From the NCBI GenBank assembly GCA_035516155.1, contig DATJAP010000008.1, positions 123,541 through 187,540 on the forward strand: a stretch of 64,000 nt of DNA, given 5' to 3'. The notes beneath the pieces are model-generated. The model was not told where the DNA came from. It made no database searches and was given only the letters and a program-made list of their open reading frames with translations. The DNA comes from JAJYKN01 sp035516155. GTDB lineage: Bacteria > Nitrospirota > UBA9217. Of the stretch, positions 19,109-27,704 are shown piece after piece (position 1 is the first letter of the stretch; each line of letters begins with the position of its first letter). A program made the translations under genes and the position numbers.

Positions 19109-20152
19109 ATGAACACGCCGGCAGCGGAACAACTGAGACTCTCTGATTTCGACTATGAACTTCCCGAAGCACTGATCGCACAGGAGCCGGCATCAGAGCG
19201 TGACCACTCCCGTCTCATGGTCCTTGACCGGTCCTCCGGTGTCATTGAACACAAGATCTTTGCCGACCTTGAGAAGTATCTGTTGCCTGGAGACCTGCTG
19301 GTCTTGAACGATACCAGGGTTTTCCCCTGCAGGTTGCCTGCGGCAAAGCAGGGTGGCGGCAGATCCGAGATATTTCTCCTCTCGGAGCTTGATTGCAATC
19401 TCTGGGTGGCGCTCGTAAAAGGCGGAGTCGGTGAAGGGAAACGACTGGTCGTTTCCGCGGGAGTGGAAGCCGAAATCGTCCACGAGCATGCCGACGGGAC
19501 CAGGACGGTCCGTTTCCACAGCGTGGATGATATCCGCGGGGTCTTGGACGAGATCGGCAGGGTCCCGCTTCCACCCTATATCAGACGCGACCCTTCAAGA
19601 CAGGATCGCGAACGCTATCAAACTGTGTACGCATCACGGGAAGGGGCTGTTGCCGCGCCCACGGCAGGCCTGCACTTCAGCCGGGATCTTCTTGCAGCGC
19701 TCGTGGACAAGGGAGTTGAGCTCGTCACTGTTACGCTTCATGTGGGCCCCGGCACGTTTCAGCCTGTGCGTTCCGACAGGATCGTCGAACACCGGATGCT
19801 CCCGGAGCGCTACTCGATCTCAACCGCTGCGGCGGCTGCGATCAATAAGGCAAAAGCCGGGGACCGACGGGTGATTGCCGTAGGCACCACGAGTGTGCGC
19901 ACCATTGAGACCGCCTCCCGTGCGTCCGGTTCGGTCATTGCCGGCGAGGGGGCATCGGAGCTTTTCATCTATCCGGGATATAAATTCAAAGTAACGGGTG
20001 GAATCATTACGAATTTCCATTTGCCGAAGTCAACGCTTCTTATGCTGGTGTCAGCCTTTGCCGGCAGGGAACGGATATTGTCAGCCTATCGGACGGCGAT
20101 AGCGGAACGGTATCGGTTTTACAGTTACGGAGACGCGATGCTGATCGAATAG
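19109..20152 (+). CDS. queA: S-adenosylmethionine:tRNA ribosyltransferase-isomerase
   Basis: QueA transfers and isomerises the ribosyl part of SAM onto preQ1 in tRNA to make epoxyqueuosine. 347 residues, usual length. Signature segments are FDYELPEALIAQEPASERDHSRLM at the start (abbreviated: FDYELPEALIAQEP), APTAGLHFS in the middle, VGPGTFQPV and FHLPKSTLLMLVSAFAGRE near the end. A TATTAT hexamer at 19097-19102 sits six bases before the ATG, so a leaderless transcript is possible. No tgt is present in the window. Confidence 0.95.
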   Translation: MNTPAAEQLRLSDFDYELPEALIAQEPASERDHSRLMVLDRSSGVIEHKIFADLEKYLLPGDLLVLNDTRVFPCRLPAAKQGGGRSEIFLLSELDCNLWVALVKGGVGEGKRLVVSAGVEAEIVHEHADGTRTVRFHSVDDIRGVLDEIGRVPLPPYIRRDPSRQDRERYQTVYASREGAVAAPTAGLHFSRDLLAALVDKGVELVTVTLHVGPGTFQPVRSDRIVEHRMLPERYSISTAAAAAINKAKAGDRRVIAVGTTSVRTIETASRASGSVIAGEGASELFIYPGYKFKVTGGIITNFHLPKSTLLMLVSAFAGRERILSAYRTAIAERYRFYSYGDAMLIE

Positions 20153-20216
20153 GGGGTAACGGACCCCTGGGCTCTAGCGGTCTATGATTCATGAATATCG
20201 GAAAGGGATGAAGCAC

Positions 20217-20912
20217 ATGATAGACAACAAACGCGGCGGAATCATATCAAAACTGTTCATCATTCCGGCGGGAGTGGCCCTCATGCTGGGCTTCTTTTTC
20301 CTTGGTTATTACATCGGGAGGTACGAGAGTAAAACAGCGTCACCGGACGAAAATATGCAGCCGCTTCCCGATGTCGTATCCAAGAATCTACCCAAACCGG
20401 AGGAATTCACATTCTATAAAACATTGACCGAGAAGGAAGACAGAACAGTTTCCATTGATCTCAAGTCCAAAAGCGCGAACACTGCCAGTGAGTCTGAAAA
20501 GAAACAGAGTTTTGATGTCCTCAAGACGGAAGATCAAAAAGCTGCGAAAGAGGGTGGAACGACGACCATCCCGGAGAAAAAAGCCACGCTCGTGACAGCG
20601 GAGAAGAAAACGGTGGTTCAAGCGTCTCCTGTGGCGGAGAAACAGGCAGCGACCCGCATGCGGGGTGCATCCGCGAAGCTGCGTTTTACGATCCAGGTAT
20701 CCTCGCATCTCGACAGGCGGACCGCGGAGGATGACGTCAGACGGATGAAGCAGAATGGATTCGCGGCATTCATTATTACGTCGGAATTGCAAGGCAAGGG
20801 AACGTGGTATCGCGTTCGCATTGGCAGTTTTGCAAGCAGGGTTGCAGCGGAGAGGCTTCAGAAGGATATTCATGCGAAAGTTGGCTTGGAGCCGATTGTA
20901 GTGCTGGAGTAA
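20217..20912 (+). CDS. Inner-membrane SPOR-domain protein
   Basis: About 231 residues. A single transmembrane helix (about residues 12-32; LFIIPAGVALMLGFFFLGYY) is followed by a low-complexity Lys/Glu/Thr linker and a C-terminal SPOR domain (about 155-231; FTIQVSSHLDRRTAEDDVRR, then WYRVRIGSFASRVAAERLQ). SPOR domains bind denuded peptidoglycan at division septa, so a role in cell division or wall remodelling is likely. ATG 20217 follows AAGGG; ATG 20184 and 20208 are alternatives. Confidence 0.82.
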   Translation: MIDNKRGGIISKLFIIPAGVALMLGFFFLGYYIGRYESKTASPDENMQPLPDVVSKNLPKPEEFTFYKTLTEKEDRTVSIDLKSKSANTASESEKKQSFDVLKTEDQKAAKEGGTTTIPEKKATLVTAEKKTVVQASPVAEKQAATRMRGASAKLRFTIQVSSHLDRRTAEDDVRRMKQNGFAAFIITSELQGKGTWYRVRIGSFASRVAAERLQKDIHAKVGLEPIVVLE

Positions 20913-21032
20913 GGAAGCGGGACTTCGAAAACAGAGGCTCAGTCTTTCTTTAAAAAGGGGGCATTCCCAGGTCCTGGCGGGGTAAGGGGGAGGATAAACG
21001 ACCGGATATCTTTCCCTGGTGCAAGCAAGGCC

Positions 21033-21443
21033 TTAATGCACCGTCTGTTCTGACACCATCTGGACGACGAGGGGGACAATGCCGGCCTGATCATCGTCAA
21101 GAAGCGTTTCGATCCAATAGGTGCCTGGCACCTTGAAGGTCGTGTTATAGCGGATCGAGATATCGCGATGGCGCTGCATTTCATTATAGAGACTCAGCTT
21201 TGTCTGCGACTCCGAGAGTATCTGTTCACGGTCCGGAGCGAGGAGCCTGATTCGCACGGTAAAGTCTCCCCGGCCGCCGATCCATTCATTCACGATTGCA
21301 AAGCGGTAGTTCATCGCCGGAAAAGTATGGGAAAAGATGCTTTCAAAGAGCCCCATGAGGCTGAATTTGCCGCCCATCTCCTGGCGGACGTCGTCGCAGA
21401 TGAGCGTAAAGCTCAGCCGCGGTTTGACCTTGTTGTTTGCCAT
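21033..21443 (-). CDS. Small conserved cytosolic protein of unknown function (DUF6941-like)
   Basis: 136 residues, convergent with the SPOR gene and divergent from pheS. It has no signal peptide or membrane segment. The sequence reads as a compact beta-rich fold, with LSFTLICDDVRQEMGGKFSL near the start and alternating strands after it. It resembles a small widespread family I associate with DUF6941, but I cannot confirm that. The start is taken at the internal ATG (MANNKVKPRLSF); a longer form from 21461 is possible. No function is proposed. Confidence 0.7.
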   Translation of the reverse strand: MANNKVKPRLSFTLICDDVRQEMGGKFSLMGLFESIFSHTFPAMNYRFAIVNEWIGGRGDFTVRIRLLAPDREQILSESQTKLSLYNEMQRHRDISIRYNTTFKVPGTYWIETLLDDDQAGIVPLVVQMVSEQTVH

Positions 21444-21490
21444 GACCGCACCATAACACACCTTTTAAACCTTCGTCAATCTGTTTTTTC

Positions 21491-21519
21491 TTGACAAAAA
21501 TTTTTATTCAACGTAATCT
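21491..21519 (+). promoter_or_regulatory. Putative pheS promoter
   Basis: A perfect TTGACA (21491-21496), a 17-nt spacer and TAATCT (21514-21519). The predicted start is about six bases before the pheS ATG at 21532, so the leader would be very short. Confidence 0.55.
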
Positions 21520-21531
21520 TGACCGCATCTT

Positions 21532-23100
21532 ATGACCGCTCCGGAACATATCAAACTCCTTGAAAGCCTTCATCCTTTAGAAAGCAAACTGCTCCTCTGC
21601 TTTGCCACGAAGACGACCGTATCGGCGCTGGAAATCCTGAGCGCACCGGGCCTTGATGAATCCCGCTTGGACATGGCCTCAGGCTGGCTCCAGGCAAAAG
21701 GGCTGCTCGATGCCAGGGACGAATCCGTCACTTCATTCGTATCCCTTACGGAAACGGGCAGGGTCTATCTCGAGAAGGGCACGCCGGAGATGCGGGTCAT
21801 CGACGCTCTCCGTGCAGGGAAAAAGTTCACCGTCAAGGAAATTATTCAGTCCTGGGGCATGGATCCGGCTGAGGTCAGTTCGGCTGTGGGGGCGCTCAAG
21901 GAAACCGGCGTCATTCGCGTCGTCCAGGGCGGAATCCTGGAACTAGCAGCCGGAGCCGATGTCTCCCAATATGAATTCCTTGCAGCCCTCATCAAGTCAG
22001 CCGCAGGATCCGATCAAACCAACCTAGCGGTCTTCACCCCGGAACAGCAGTCTGTGATCCAGGCAAATTTCCACAAACGCGGGAAATCCAAGGGGATCTT
22101 TCGCATCTTTGAGAAAAAAAACCGGTCTTACGCGTTGACGGCCTCGGGCCGGGAACTGCTTGTTCTGCTCCAGCAGCGGGGAGGAGCGTTTGATGAAATC
22201 TCCGTTCTTACGCAGGAGATGCTGAAACAGGGGACTTGGAAAAACAAAAAGTTCCGCGCTTACAATATCGCGCTCAGCCCGCCGCGCCGCAGCATTGGCA
22301 AGAAACATCCTTATAAGGAATTTCTCGACTTCGTGAAGTACAAGTTCATCGGCATGGGATTTACAGAAATGCGCGGCCCTCTCGTGGAAAACGAATTCTG
22401 GGACATGGACGCGCTGTTCATGCCTCAATTCCACCCGGCGCGGAATATACATGATGTGTATTTTATCAAGGATCCCGCAACGAGTAAGCAGATCGAGCAG
22501 CCTTTCGCCAAACAGGTCGCCGCGGCGCACAAGGATGGTGGAAAAACAGGGTCCACGGGTTGGCGCTACGCGTTCGACCTGGAACGGGCCAAACGACTGA
22601 TTCTGCGGAGCCAGGGAACAGCGGTATCGGCGCGGACCCTGGCCTCAGGCCCCAAAATCCCCGGGAAATATTTTTCCATCGCCCGCTGTTTCCGCTATGA
22701 TTCCGTGGATGCCACCCATGCCCCCGATTTTTACCAAGTCGAGGGCATCGTGCTCGGCGAGGACATCAATTTCAAGCAGTTGCTCGGCCTCCTGAAGCTG
22801 TTTGGACAGGAAATCGCCAAGGCAGGCGAGTTCCAGTTCCGGCCAGCCTACTTCCCGTTCACGGAGCCCTCCGTTGAACTGCATGTAAAGCATCCGGAAC
22901 TGGGATGGATGGAACTGGGCGGGGCCGGCATGTTTCGGCCTGAAGTGACCATGCCGCTGGGCGTGAACGTTCCGGTTATCGCCTGGGGCTTGGGCCTCGA
23001 CCGCATGGCCATGGTGGCGCTCGGCATTCAGGACATCCGCGACCTGTTCTCACGGAATCTGGATTTCATCAGAACCAAGAAAATACCACTAAACAGGTAG
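21532..23100 (+). CDS. pheS: Phenylalanyl-tRNA synthetase alpha subunit, archaeal/eukaryotic type
   Basis: 522 residues, far longer than the usual bacterial PheS of about 330-350. The first 240 residues look like tandem winged-helix DNA/RNA-binding-like domains (for example LDMASGWLQAKGLL and MRVIDALRAGKKFTVKEII), as in archaeal and eukaryotic alpha chains. The class II catalytic core follows: HPYKEFLDFVKYKFIGMGFTE opens motif 1 (shortened here to HPYKEFLDFVKYKF), motif 2 is around FSIARCFRYDSVDATHAPDF, and motif 3 is GLGLDRMAMVALGI. It charges tRNA-Phe with its partner 100 bp downstream. Acquisition from archaea, or shared ancestry with other bacteria having this type, is inferred from layout alone. 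Confidence 0.92.
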   Translation: MTAPEHIKLLESLHPLESKLLLCFATKTTVSALEILSAPGLDESRLDMASGWLQAKGLLDARDESVTSFVSLTETGRVYLEKGTPEMRVIDALRAGKKFTVKEIIQSWGMDPAEVSSAVGALKETGVIRVVQGGILELAAGADVSQYEFLAALIKSAAGSDQTNLAVFTPEQQSVIQANFHKRGKSKGIFRIFEKKNRSYALTASGRELLVLLQQRGGAFDEISVLTQEMLKQGTWKNKKFRAYNIALSPPRRSIGKKHPYKEFLDFVKYKFIGMGFTEMRGPLVENEFWDMDALFMPQFHPARNIHDVYFIKDPATSKQIEQPFAKQVAAAHKDGGKTGSTGWRYAFDLERAKRLILRSQGTAVSARTLASGPKIPGKYFSIARCFRYDSVDATHAPDFYQVEGIVLGEDINFKQLLGLLKLFGQEIAKAGEFQFRPAYFPFTEPSVELHVKHPELGWMELGGAGMFRPEVTMPLGVNVPVIAWGLGLDRMAMVALGIQDIRDLFSRNLDFIRTKKIPLNR

Positions 23101-23199
23101 CAATTCCCCTGAGCATACTAGGGAAACAAGACACGTTTATGACGCTTTACGCTGTGCTCCGAACCTTGAGCTCTCAACGCTGAACGTTGTATTACGCAT

Positions 23200-24897
23200 A
23201 TGCCTACTATTGACATCAAAAAACACGACCTCGACTCTCTCATCGGGCAGAAGCTTGCCCTTAGCGCGCTTGAAAAGCTCCTCATGCTCGCAAAAGCGGA
23301 ACTGAAGGAATATAATTCCGCGACCGATGATCTCAAGGTAGAGTTGTCAGACAGCAACCGGCCGGATCTCTGGTCCGCCGAGGGAATCGCCCGTCAGATC
23401 AGGATTGCCCTTTCCGGCAAGCCCGAAAGCTATCCTTTCTTCAATCACGGAAGGAAAGCGACACGGGAGATCCGGGTCTCCCGGGCAATGAAGTCCGTCC
23501 GCCCCTTTATCGCTGCCTGCACGGCAAGCGGTGTGCGCATGACCGACGACGTGCTGGCGCAGATGATCCAGAGCCAGGACAAGCTTGCCGAAATATTCGG
23601 CAGGAAACGGACGACGATTTCGATCGGCATCTATGAGCTCGACCGCATCGTATTCCCTGTGAACTACAGGCTCGCGGATCCTTCTTCGATAGCCTTTACA
23701 CCTCTCGGCATGGAAGAACGACTGACGCTTGCGGAAATCCTCGAACGCCATCCGAAAGGCATTGACTACGGCGGCATCGTCAAGCCTTTTTCACAGTATC
23801 CTGTACTCATGGACAGCATGGAACGGGTGCTTTCCTTCCCGCCAATCATCAACAGCAGGGAAATCGGAGAGGTGAAGCCCCAGACGAGGAATGTGCTCAT
23901 CGAAGTGACAGGCACGGACCTGCGAATGACGATGCTTATGCTCAATATTCTGGCGACAAGCTTCTACGACCGCGGCGCGGAAGTCGAGCCGATACTCGTA
24001 ATCTATCCCTATAAAACGGAAGTCGGAAAGCGTGTGGCCTTTCCGGCGGATACCTCGGCAAAGCTCAAGATTCCCCTGTCGACGTTCTCCTCGGGGCTGG
24101 GGGAGAACGTTGTTTTGACTGATGTGAAAAAATATCTCGCATCCTACGGGCATTCCGTATCGGCATCCCGCGGTATGATCACGGTTGTCGTACCACCGTA
24201 TCGCGATGATATCATGCATCCCATGGACCTCGTCGAGGATTATGCCATCAGCAGGGGATACGATTCCTTCGAGCCTGTAATGCCGCGGCAATCCACCGTT
24301 GGCTCGCTGACCGCACTTGAACTGCTTTCAGACTCGGTTCGCGGAACCATGGTCGGCGCGGGTTTCCAGGAGATCATGTCCAATATCCTTTGCTCGCGCG
24401 AAGAGCTTGACTATGCCATGCCGGAGGGCGAAGTGCTCGTCGAGGTGGACAACGTCATGTCCCTGGCCTATTCTGTGCTCCGGAACCGCGTCATCCCGTC
24501 GCTGCTAACCGTTGAGACCGCCAGCTCCGATGCCTTTTATCCCCACAGTACCTTCGAAATTGGAGAAGTCGCGGTTTTCGACAAGAACGAAAATAACGGG
24601 TCACGAACAGAACTGAATCTGGGTGCTCTCATATCTCATCCGGGGGCTAACTTCTCGGAAATGCATTCCACCCTCGATATCCTTTTCTATTACCTCGGTT
24701 TGGACTATTCGCTCGTTCCGGTTGACCAACCACTGTACACACTAGGACGGTGCGGGGCAATCCTTTCGAACGGCGTGGCTGTCGGTTTCATGGGTGAGAT
24801 TCGTCCCGCCGTGCTTGAACGCGCGCAGATTACCATGCCATGCGCGGCTTTCGAGATCTCCCTGGACAGCATGCTTCGGCTGATAGACCGGAAATAA
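23200..24897 (+). CDS. pheT: Phenylalanyl-tRNA synthetase beta subunit, archaeal/eukaryotic type
   Basis: 565 residues, against about 790-800 for ordinary bacterial PheT. The N-terminal EMAP-like tRNA-binding domain and the C-terminal ferredoxin-like anticodon domain of bacterial PheT are absent. It starts MPTIDIKKHDLDSLIG as archaeal and eukaryotic beta chains do, with a DSNRPDLWSAEGIARQIR segment, the B3/B4 editing-type region (about 110-270), the B5 domain and a degenerate class II core at the C-terminus. It forms the heterotetramer with the matching long PheS. Spirochaete-like bacteria are known to carry this type; here it sits among ordinary bacterial genes. Confidence 0.92.
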   Translation: MPTIDIKKHDLDSLIGQKLALSALEKLLMLAKAELKEYNSATDDLKVELSDSNRPDLWSAEGIARQIRIALSGKPESYPFFNHGRKATREIRVSRAMKSVRPFIAACTASGVRMTDDVLAQMIQSQDKLAEIFGRKRTTISIGIYELDRIVFPVNYRLADPSSIAFTPLGMEERLTLAEILERHPKGIDYGGIVKPFSQYPVLMDSMERVLSFPPIINSREIGEVKPQTRNVLIEVTGTDLRMTMLMLNILATSFYDRGAEVEPILVIYPYKTEVGKRVAFPADTSAKLKIPLSTFSSGLGENVVLTDVKKYLASYGHSVSASRGMITVVVPPYRDDIMHPMDLVEDYAISRGYDSFEPVMPRQSTVGSLTALELLSDSVRGTMVGAGFQEIMSNILCSREELDYAMPEGEVLVEVDNVMSLAYSVLRNRVIPSLLTVETASSDAFYPHSTFEIGEVAVFDKNENNGSRTELNLGALISHPGANFSEMHSTLDILFYYLGLDYSLVPVDQPLYTLGRCGAILSNGVAVGFMGEIRPAVLERAQITMPCAAFEISLDSMLRLIDRK

Positions 24898-24941
24898 ATT
24901 TCCAGAAAATTCATCGAAGGCGTTGTCGTGCAAAACTCCCA

Positions 24942-24969
24942 GCCCCGCACCAAGTGGGGCATTTTATTT
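24942..24969 (+). terminator. Rho-independent terminator after pheT
   Basis: A GCCC...CAC / GTG...GGGC hairpin (24942-24960, small bulge) followed by ATTTTATTT. It separates pheST from the lipid cluster. Bases 24970-25142 are AT-rich and hold nothing I can identify. Confidence 0.7.
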
Positions 24970-25142
24970 AGCGGATATTTAAGGGATTGTGGCGCCAGGT
25001 GCTGCGAGACGGGGAGTATTCAGAAAAAGAATTTATCTATTGCGAGTAATGATTTTACCATGATATAATAGCGCACTCGCGGGCGGGGAAAGCATTTTCT
25101 ACCAAATCGAATTTATTGTTCGCCTCACTCAAGGGAAAGGAC

Positions 25143-25171
25143 TTGACACTAAAAAAATGATGGTGTAATAT
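25143..25171 (+). promoter_or_regulatory. Strong sigma70-type promoter of the lipid gene cluster
   Basis: A perfect TTGACA (25143-25148), an exact 17-nt spacer and TAATAT (25166-25171). The predicted start is near 25178, about 240 nt before the first gene. It is the best-matched promoter in front of 28 kb of co-directional genes. Confidence 0.75.
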
Positions 25172-25177
25172 TTGTAG

Positions 25178-25420
25178 CTTTTTAAAAAACCTTAAATATT
25201 ATATGGTTACATTATTTTATCGCTCCAAGACCAATTGCCCGATGAGAGGGAGTCTTGGCAGACGTCGTAGTGCAAAACAAGACTTCAAAGCACTGATGCT
25301 GTGTAATGACCGCTTGAACCCGTCACAGTGCGCCTGAGACACGTTTCTTGCGCTTTGACGTTACGGGACTGCGCAGACTGAAATCCGCAGGAAGCCGCTT
25401 CTATCCCTGGACAATTATAA
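25178..25420 (+). promoter_or_regulatory. Long structured 5' leader of the lipid cluster
   Basis: Two stem-loops are visible. CCAAGAC (25225-25231) pairs with GTCTTGG (25252-25258), with an inner CCC/GGG pairing. GCACTG (25290-25295) pairs with CAGTGC (25326-25331). No T-rich tract follows either, so neither is an obvious attenuator. I do not recognise a known riboswitch. A post-transcriptional control element or a separate small RNA are both possible. Confidence 0.4.
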
Positions 25421-26155
25421 GTGGAAAAACAGGAAAAAAAGTTAGCGTTAATTATTGGGGGAAGCCGCGGCATCGGCCGGAGCATAGCACTGCGTCTCGC
25501 AGGCTCGGGCTTCTCGCTCTGGGTTACCTATAAAGGCAACCATGAGGCAGCGCGGAGCGTTAAGGCAGAAGTAGAGCAACTTGGCTGCTCCTGCGAGTTG
25601 ATTCCTTTTGATGTTTCCAACTATGAAGAAACCGAAGCCGCCCTGGCCGCCCGCGTTGAGAATGGAGCGCCTGATGTCCTTGTGTATAATTCCGGCATAT
25701 CCCGCGATAATCTTCTCATGTGGATGTCGAAGGATGAATGGCATTCCGTTCTTGCCACGAATTTGAACGGGTTCTTCAATGTGTCGCGCATGGTGCTTTT
25801 TTCGATGTTAAAAGCGAAACGGGGACGCATCGTCGTCGTGTCTTCCGCGTCGGGACAACTTGGTCAGGCAGGACAGGTGAACTATTCCGCGTCGAAAGCG
25901 GGCCTGATTGGCGCAGCCAAAGCCCTGGCGCGGGAAGTGGGAAAAAAGAACATCCTCGTGAACGTCGTCGCTCCCGGCTTTATCGAGACCGAGATGACCG
26001 GCCATATCCCGAAGGAGCAGGTCCTTCCGCTCATACCGCTCAACCGCGTGGGGACAGCGGAGGATGTGGCGTCGGTCGTGAATTTTCTCTGCACCGAGGA
26101 GCACCTGTATATCCACGGCCAGGTGATCGGCATCAACGGCGGGCTGGCGATGTAG
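25421..26155 (+). CDS. 3-oxoacyl-ACP reductase (FabG-type SDR)
   Basis: 244 residues, starting at GTG. The NADPH-binding GGSRGIGRSIAL motif is at about residue 14; the catalytic Ser is in VVSSASGQLGQAGQVNYSASKAG, whose YSASK part holds the Tyr and Lys (shortened: VNYSASKAG). It reduces 3-oxoacyl-ACP to the 3-hydroxy form during chain extension. In aryl polyene clusters the equivalent is ApeQ. It is the first gene after the strong promoter and folded leader. Confidence 0.9.
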   Translation: MEKQEKKLALIIGGSRGIGRSIALRLAGSGFSLWVTYKGNHEAARSVKAEVEQLGCSCELIPFDVSNYEETEAALAARVENGAPDVLVYNSGISRDNLLMWMSKDEWHSVLATNLNGFFNVSRMVLFSMLKAKRGRIVVVSSASGQLGQAGQVNYSASKAGLIGAAKALAREVGKKNILVNVVAPGFIETEMTGHIPKEQVLPLIPLNRVGTAEDVASVVNFLCTEEHLYIHGQVIGINGGLAM

Positions 26156-26207
26156 TCTCCCTGTTTTTTTGACTATAGACATCATTTCCCGGAGCAGCTG
26201 ACTAACA

Positions 26208-27704
26208 ATGAAAAAATACGACCACATCGTCGTGGGGAGCGGTATCAGCGGTTTGACAATGACACTCCTGCTCTCCATGAACGGGCATAAAGTGCTCCTG
26301 CTCGAAAAAGCTCCGCACATCGGCGGCTCGCTGGCGCGCTTCTCGAAGAAGGGCATTTTTTTCGATACGGGTTTTCATTTCACCGGTGGGCTTCATGAGG
26401 ACGGCATCCTGTCCGATTGTTTGTCGTTTCTCGGTCTCCGCGACTATATCGAACCGATCTTTCTCTCCCAGGCATGCAGGAATCAGTTTTTCTTTGAAGC
26501 TGCGGGAAAGCGATTTGAACTCCCCGCAGGCGTCGAGAACATAAAGAAACAGCTCAAAGCATATTTCCCCGGGGAAGGTGGCGCGATCGACCGCTATATT
26601 GCAATGACCCGGTCGGTTTGCAGCCGGACCCCCTCGCTCAATCTTCTGGAAAACGAAATATCGGCGACCACGCTGGATGAGGATTTCGTCTCTCTTGACA
26701 CGGTTCTCAGAGACCTGACCGGGAATGAATTGCTGCAGGGGCTGCTGTCCGGCTATGCCATGTGCTACGGTGTGCGTCCGAAGGATGTTTCCTTTGCCAA
26801 TCACAGCAGGATGGTCCTGAACTTCTATGAATCCATTGCCTGCGTAAAGAACGGCGGCGATGCTTTCATCAATGCCTTCCGGGAGAAATTCAAGGACTTT
26901 GATGTGGAGGTCCGCTGCGGAACCTCTATCTCCGAGCTTGCGGATATCCGGGATAGCAATGTCAGCCGATTCGTCTTGAGCACCGGAGAAGAGGTTGCGG
27001 CCGATTCTTGCATTCTGACGATCCACCCCAAAGAGATACTGAAGATGTTGCCGAAGAAGCATTTCAGCAGGGCCTTTGCGGACCGCGTTTCCTCGTTCGA
27101 ATCCTCGGTCGGCTTTTTTTCATTGTTCGCAGTGCTCAAGCCCGGCGCCAGCGACCCCATTCCCGATGCGTCGCTGATATCGCTGTTCCCCGACAACAAT
27201 GTGAACAACCTGCTGGACCCGGCCTACCAGGGGATGCCGGCCGTGGTCATCATCAAGTCCCCGGAGAGCGCTGAGGAAAATCTGAAGAAGGGTATCTGCA
27301 TTCTTGAGCCGTCGTTTTTCGGGCAGGTCGCAGCATGGAGCGATTCCCGCCGGGGGACGAGACCGCGGGCTTATCTGGAATACAAGGCAAAGCGCGTCGA
27401 AACGGTCAAGGAACATATTTTCAGCAACATTCCCGCCTACCGGGATTGCCTGGAAATCCTCGATGCGGCGTCCATGCTGACCTTCAAGGAACACCTGCAC
27501 AGCCCTGATGGAAGCGCCTACGGCGTGCAGCAAAAGATGGGACAGTTCAACCTCATCGGGAAGTTGCCGCTTCACAATCTTTACGCCGCCGGGCAAAGCT
27601 CATTGCTGCCAGGGATTATCGGCGCGATGATGTCATCGCTGATCGTCGGCCGGGCTATCATGGGTAGGGAACGGTATGGAATGATGTTGCAAAAGGCGCT
27701 ATGA
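26208..27704 (+). CDS. Retinol-saturase / phytoene-desaturase-like FAD oxidoreductase
   Basis: 498 residues. The N-terminal Rossmann motif DHIVVGSGISGLTMTLLLS is followed by LEKAPHIGGSLARF, and the C-terminal flavin contact is NLYAAGQSSLLPGIIGAM. This matches the CrtI/RetSat/carotenoid isomerase family, which desaturates, saturates or isomerises conjugated polyene chains. There are no carotenoid synthesis genes nearby (no phytoene synthase), so the substrate is more likely the ACP- or lipid-bound chain made by this cluster. A phytoene-desaturase-like gene is also part of the proposed ladderane gene sets. The stop overlaps the next start (ATGA). Confidence 0.8.
   Translation: MKKYDHIVVGSGISGLTMTLLLSMNGHKVLLLEKAPHIGGSLARFSKKGIFFDTGFHFTGGLHEDGILSDCLSFLGLRDYIEPIFLSQACRNQFFFEAAGKRFELPAGVENIKKQLKAYFPGEGGAIDRYIAMTRSVCSRTPSLNLLENEISATTLDEDFVSLDTVLRDLTGNELLQGLLSGYAMCYGVRPKDVSFANHSRMVLNFYESIACVKNGGDAFINAFREKFKDFDVEVRCGTSISELADIRDSNVSRFVLSTGEEVAADSCILTIHPKEILKMLPKKHFSRAFADRVSSFESSVGFFSLFAVLKPGASDPIPDASLISLFPDNNVNNLLDPAYQGMPAVVIIKSPESAEENLKKGICILEPSFFGQVAAWSDSRRGTRPRAYLEYKAKRVETVKEHIFSNIPAYRDCLEILDAASMLTFKEHLHSPDGSAYGVQQKMGQFNLIGKLPLHNLYAAGQSSLLPGIIGAMMSSLIVGRAIMGRERYGMMLQKAL

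Noticed and set aside
25178..25420. Leader before FabG as a known riboswitch
   Set aside because: No conserved core of any riboswitch class I know could be matched; kept only as a structured leader.
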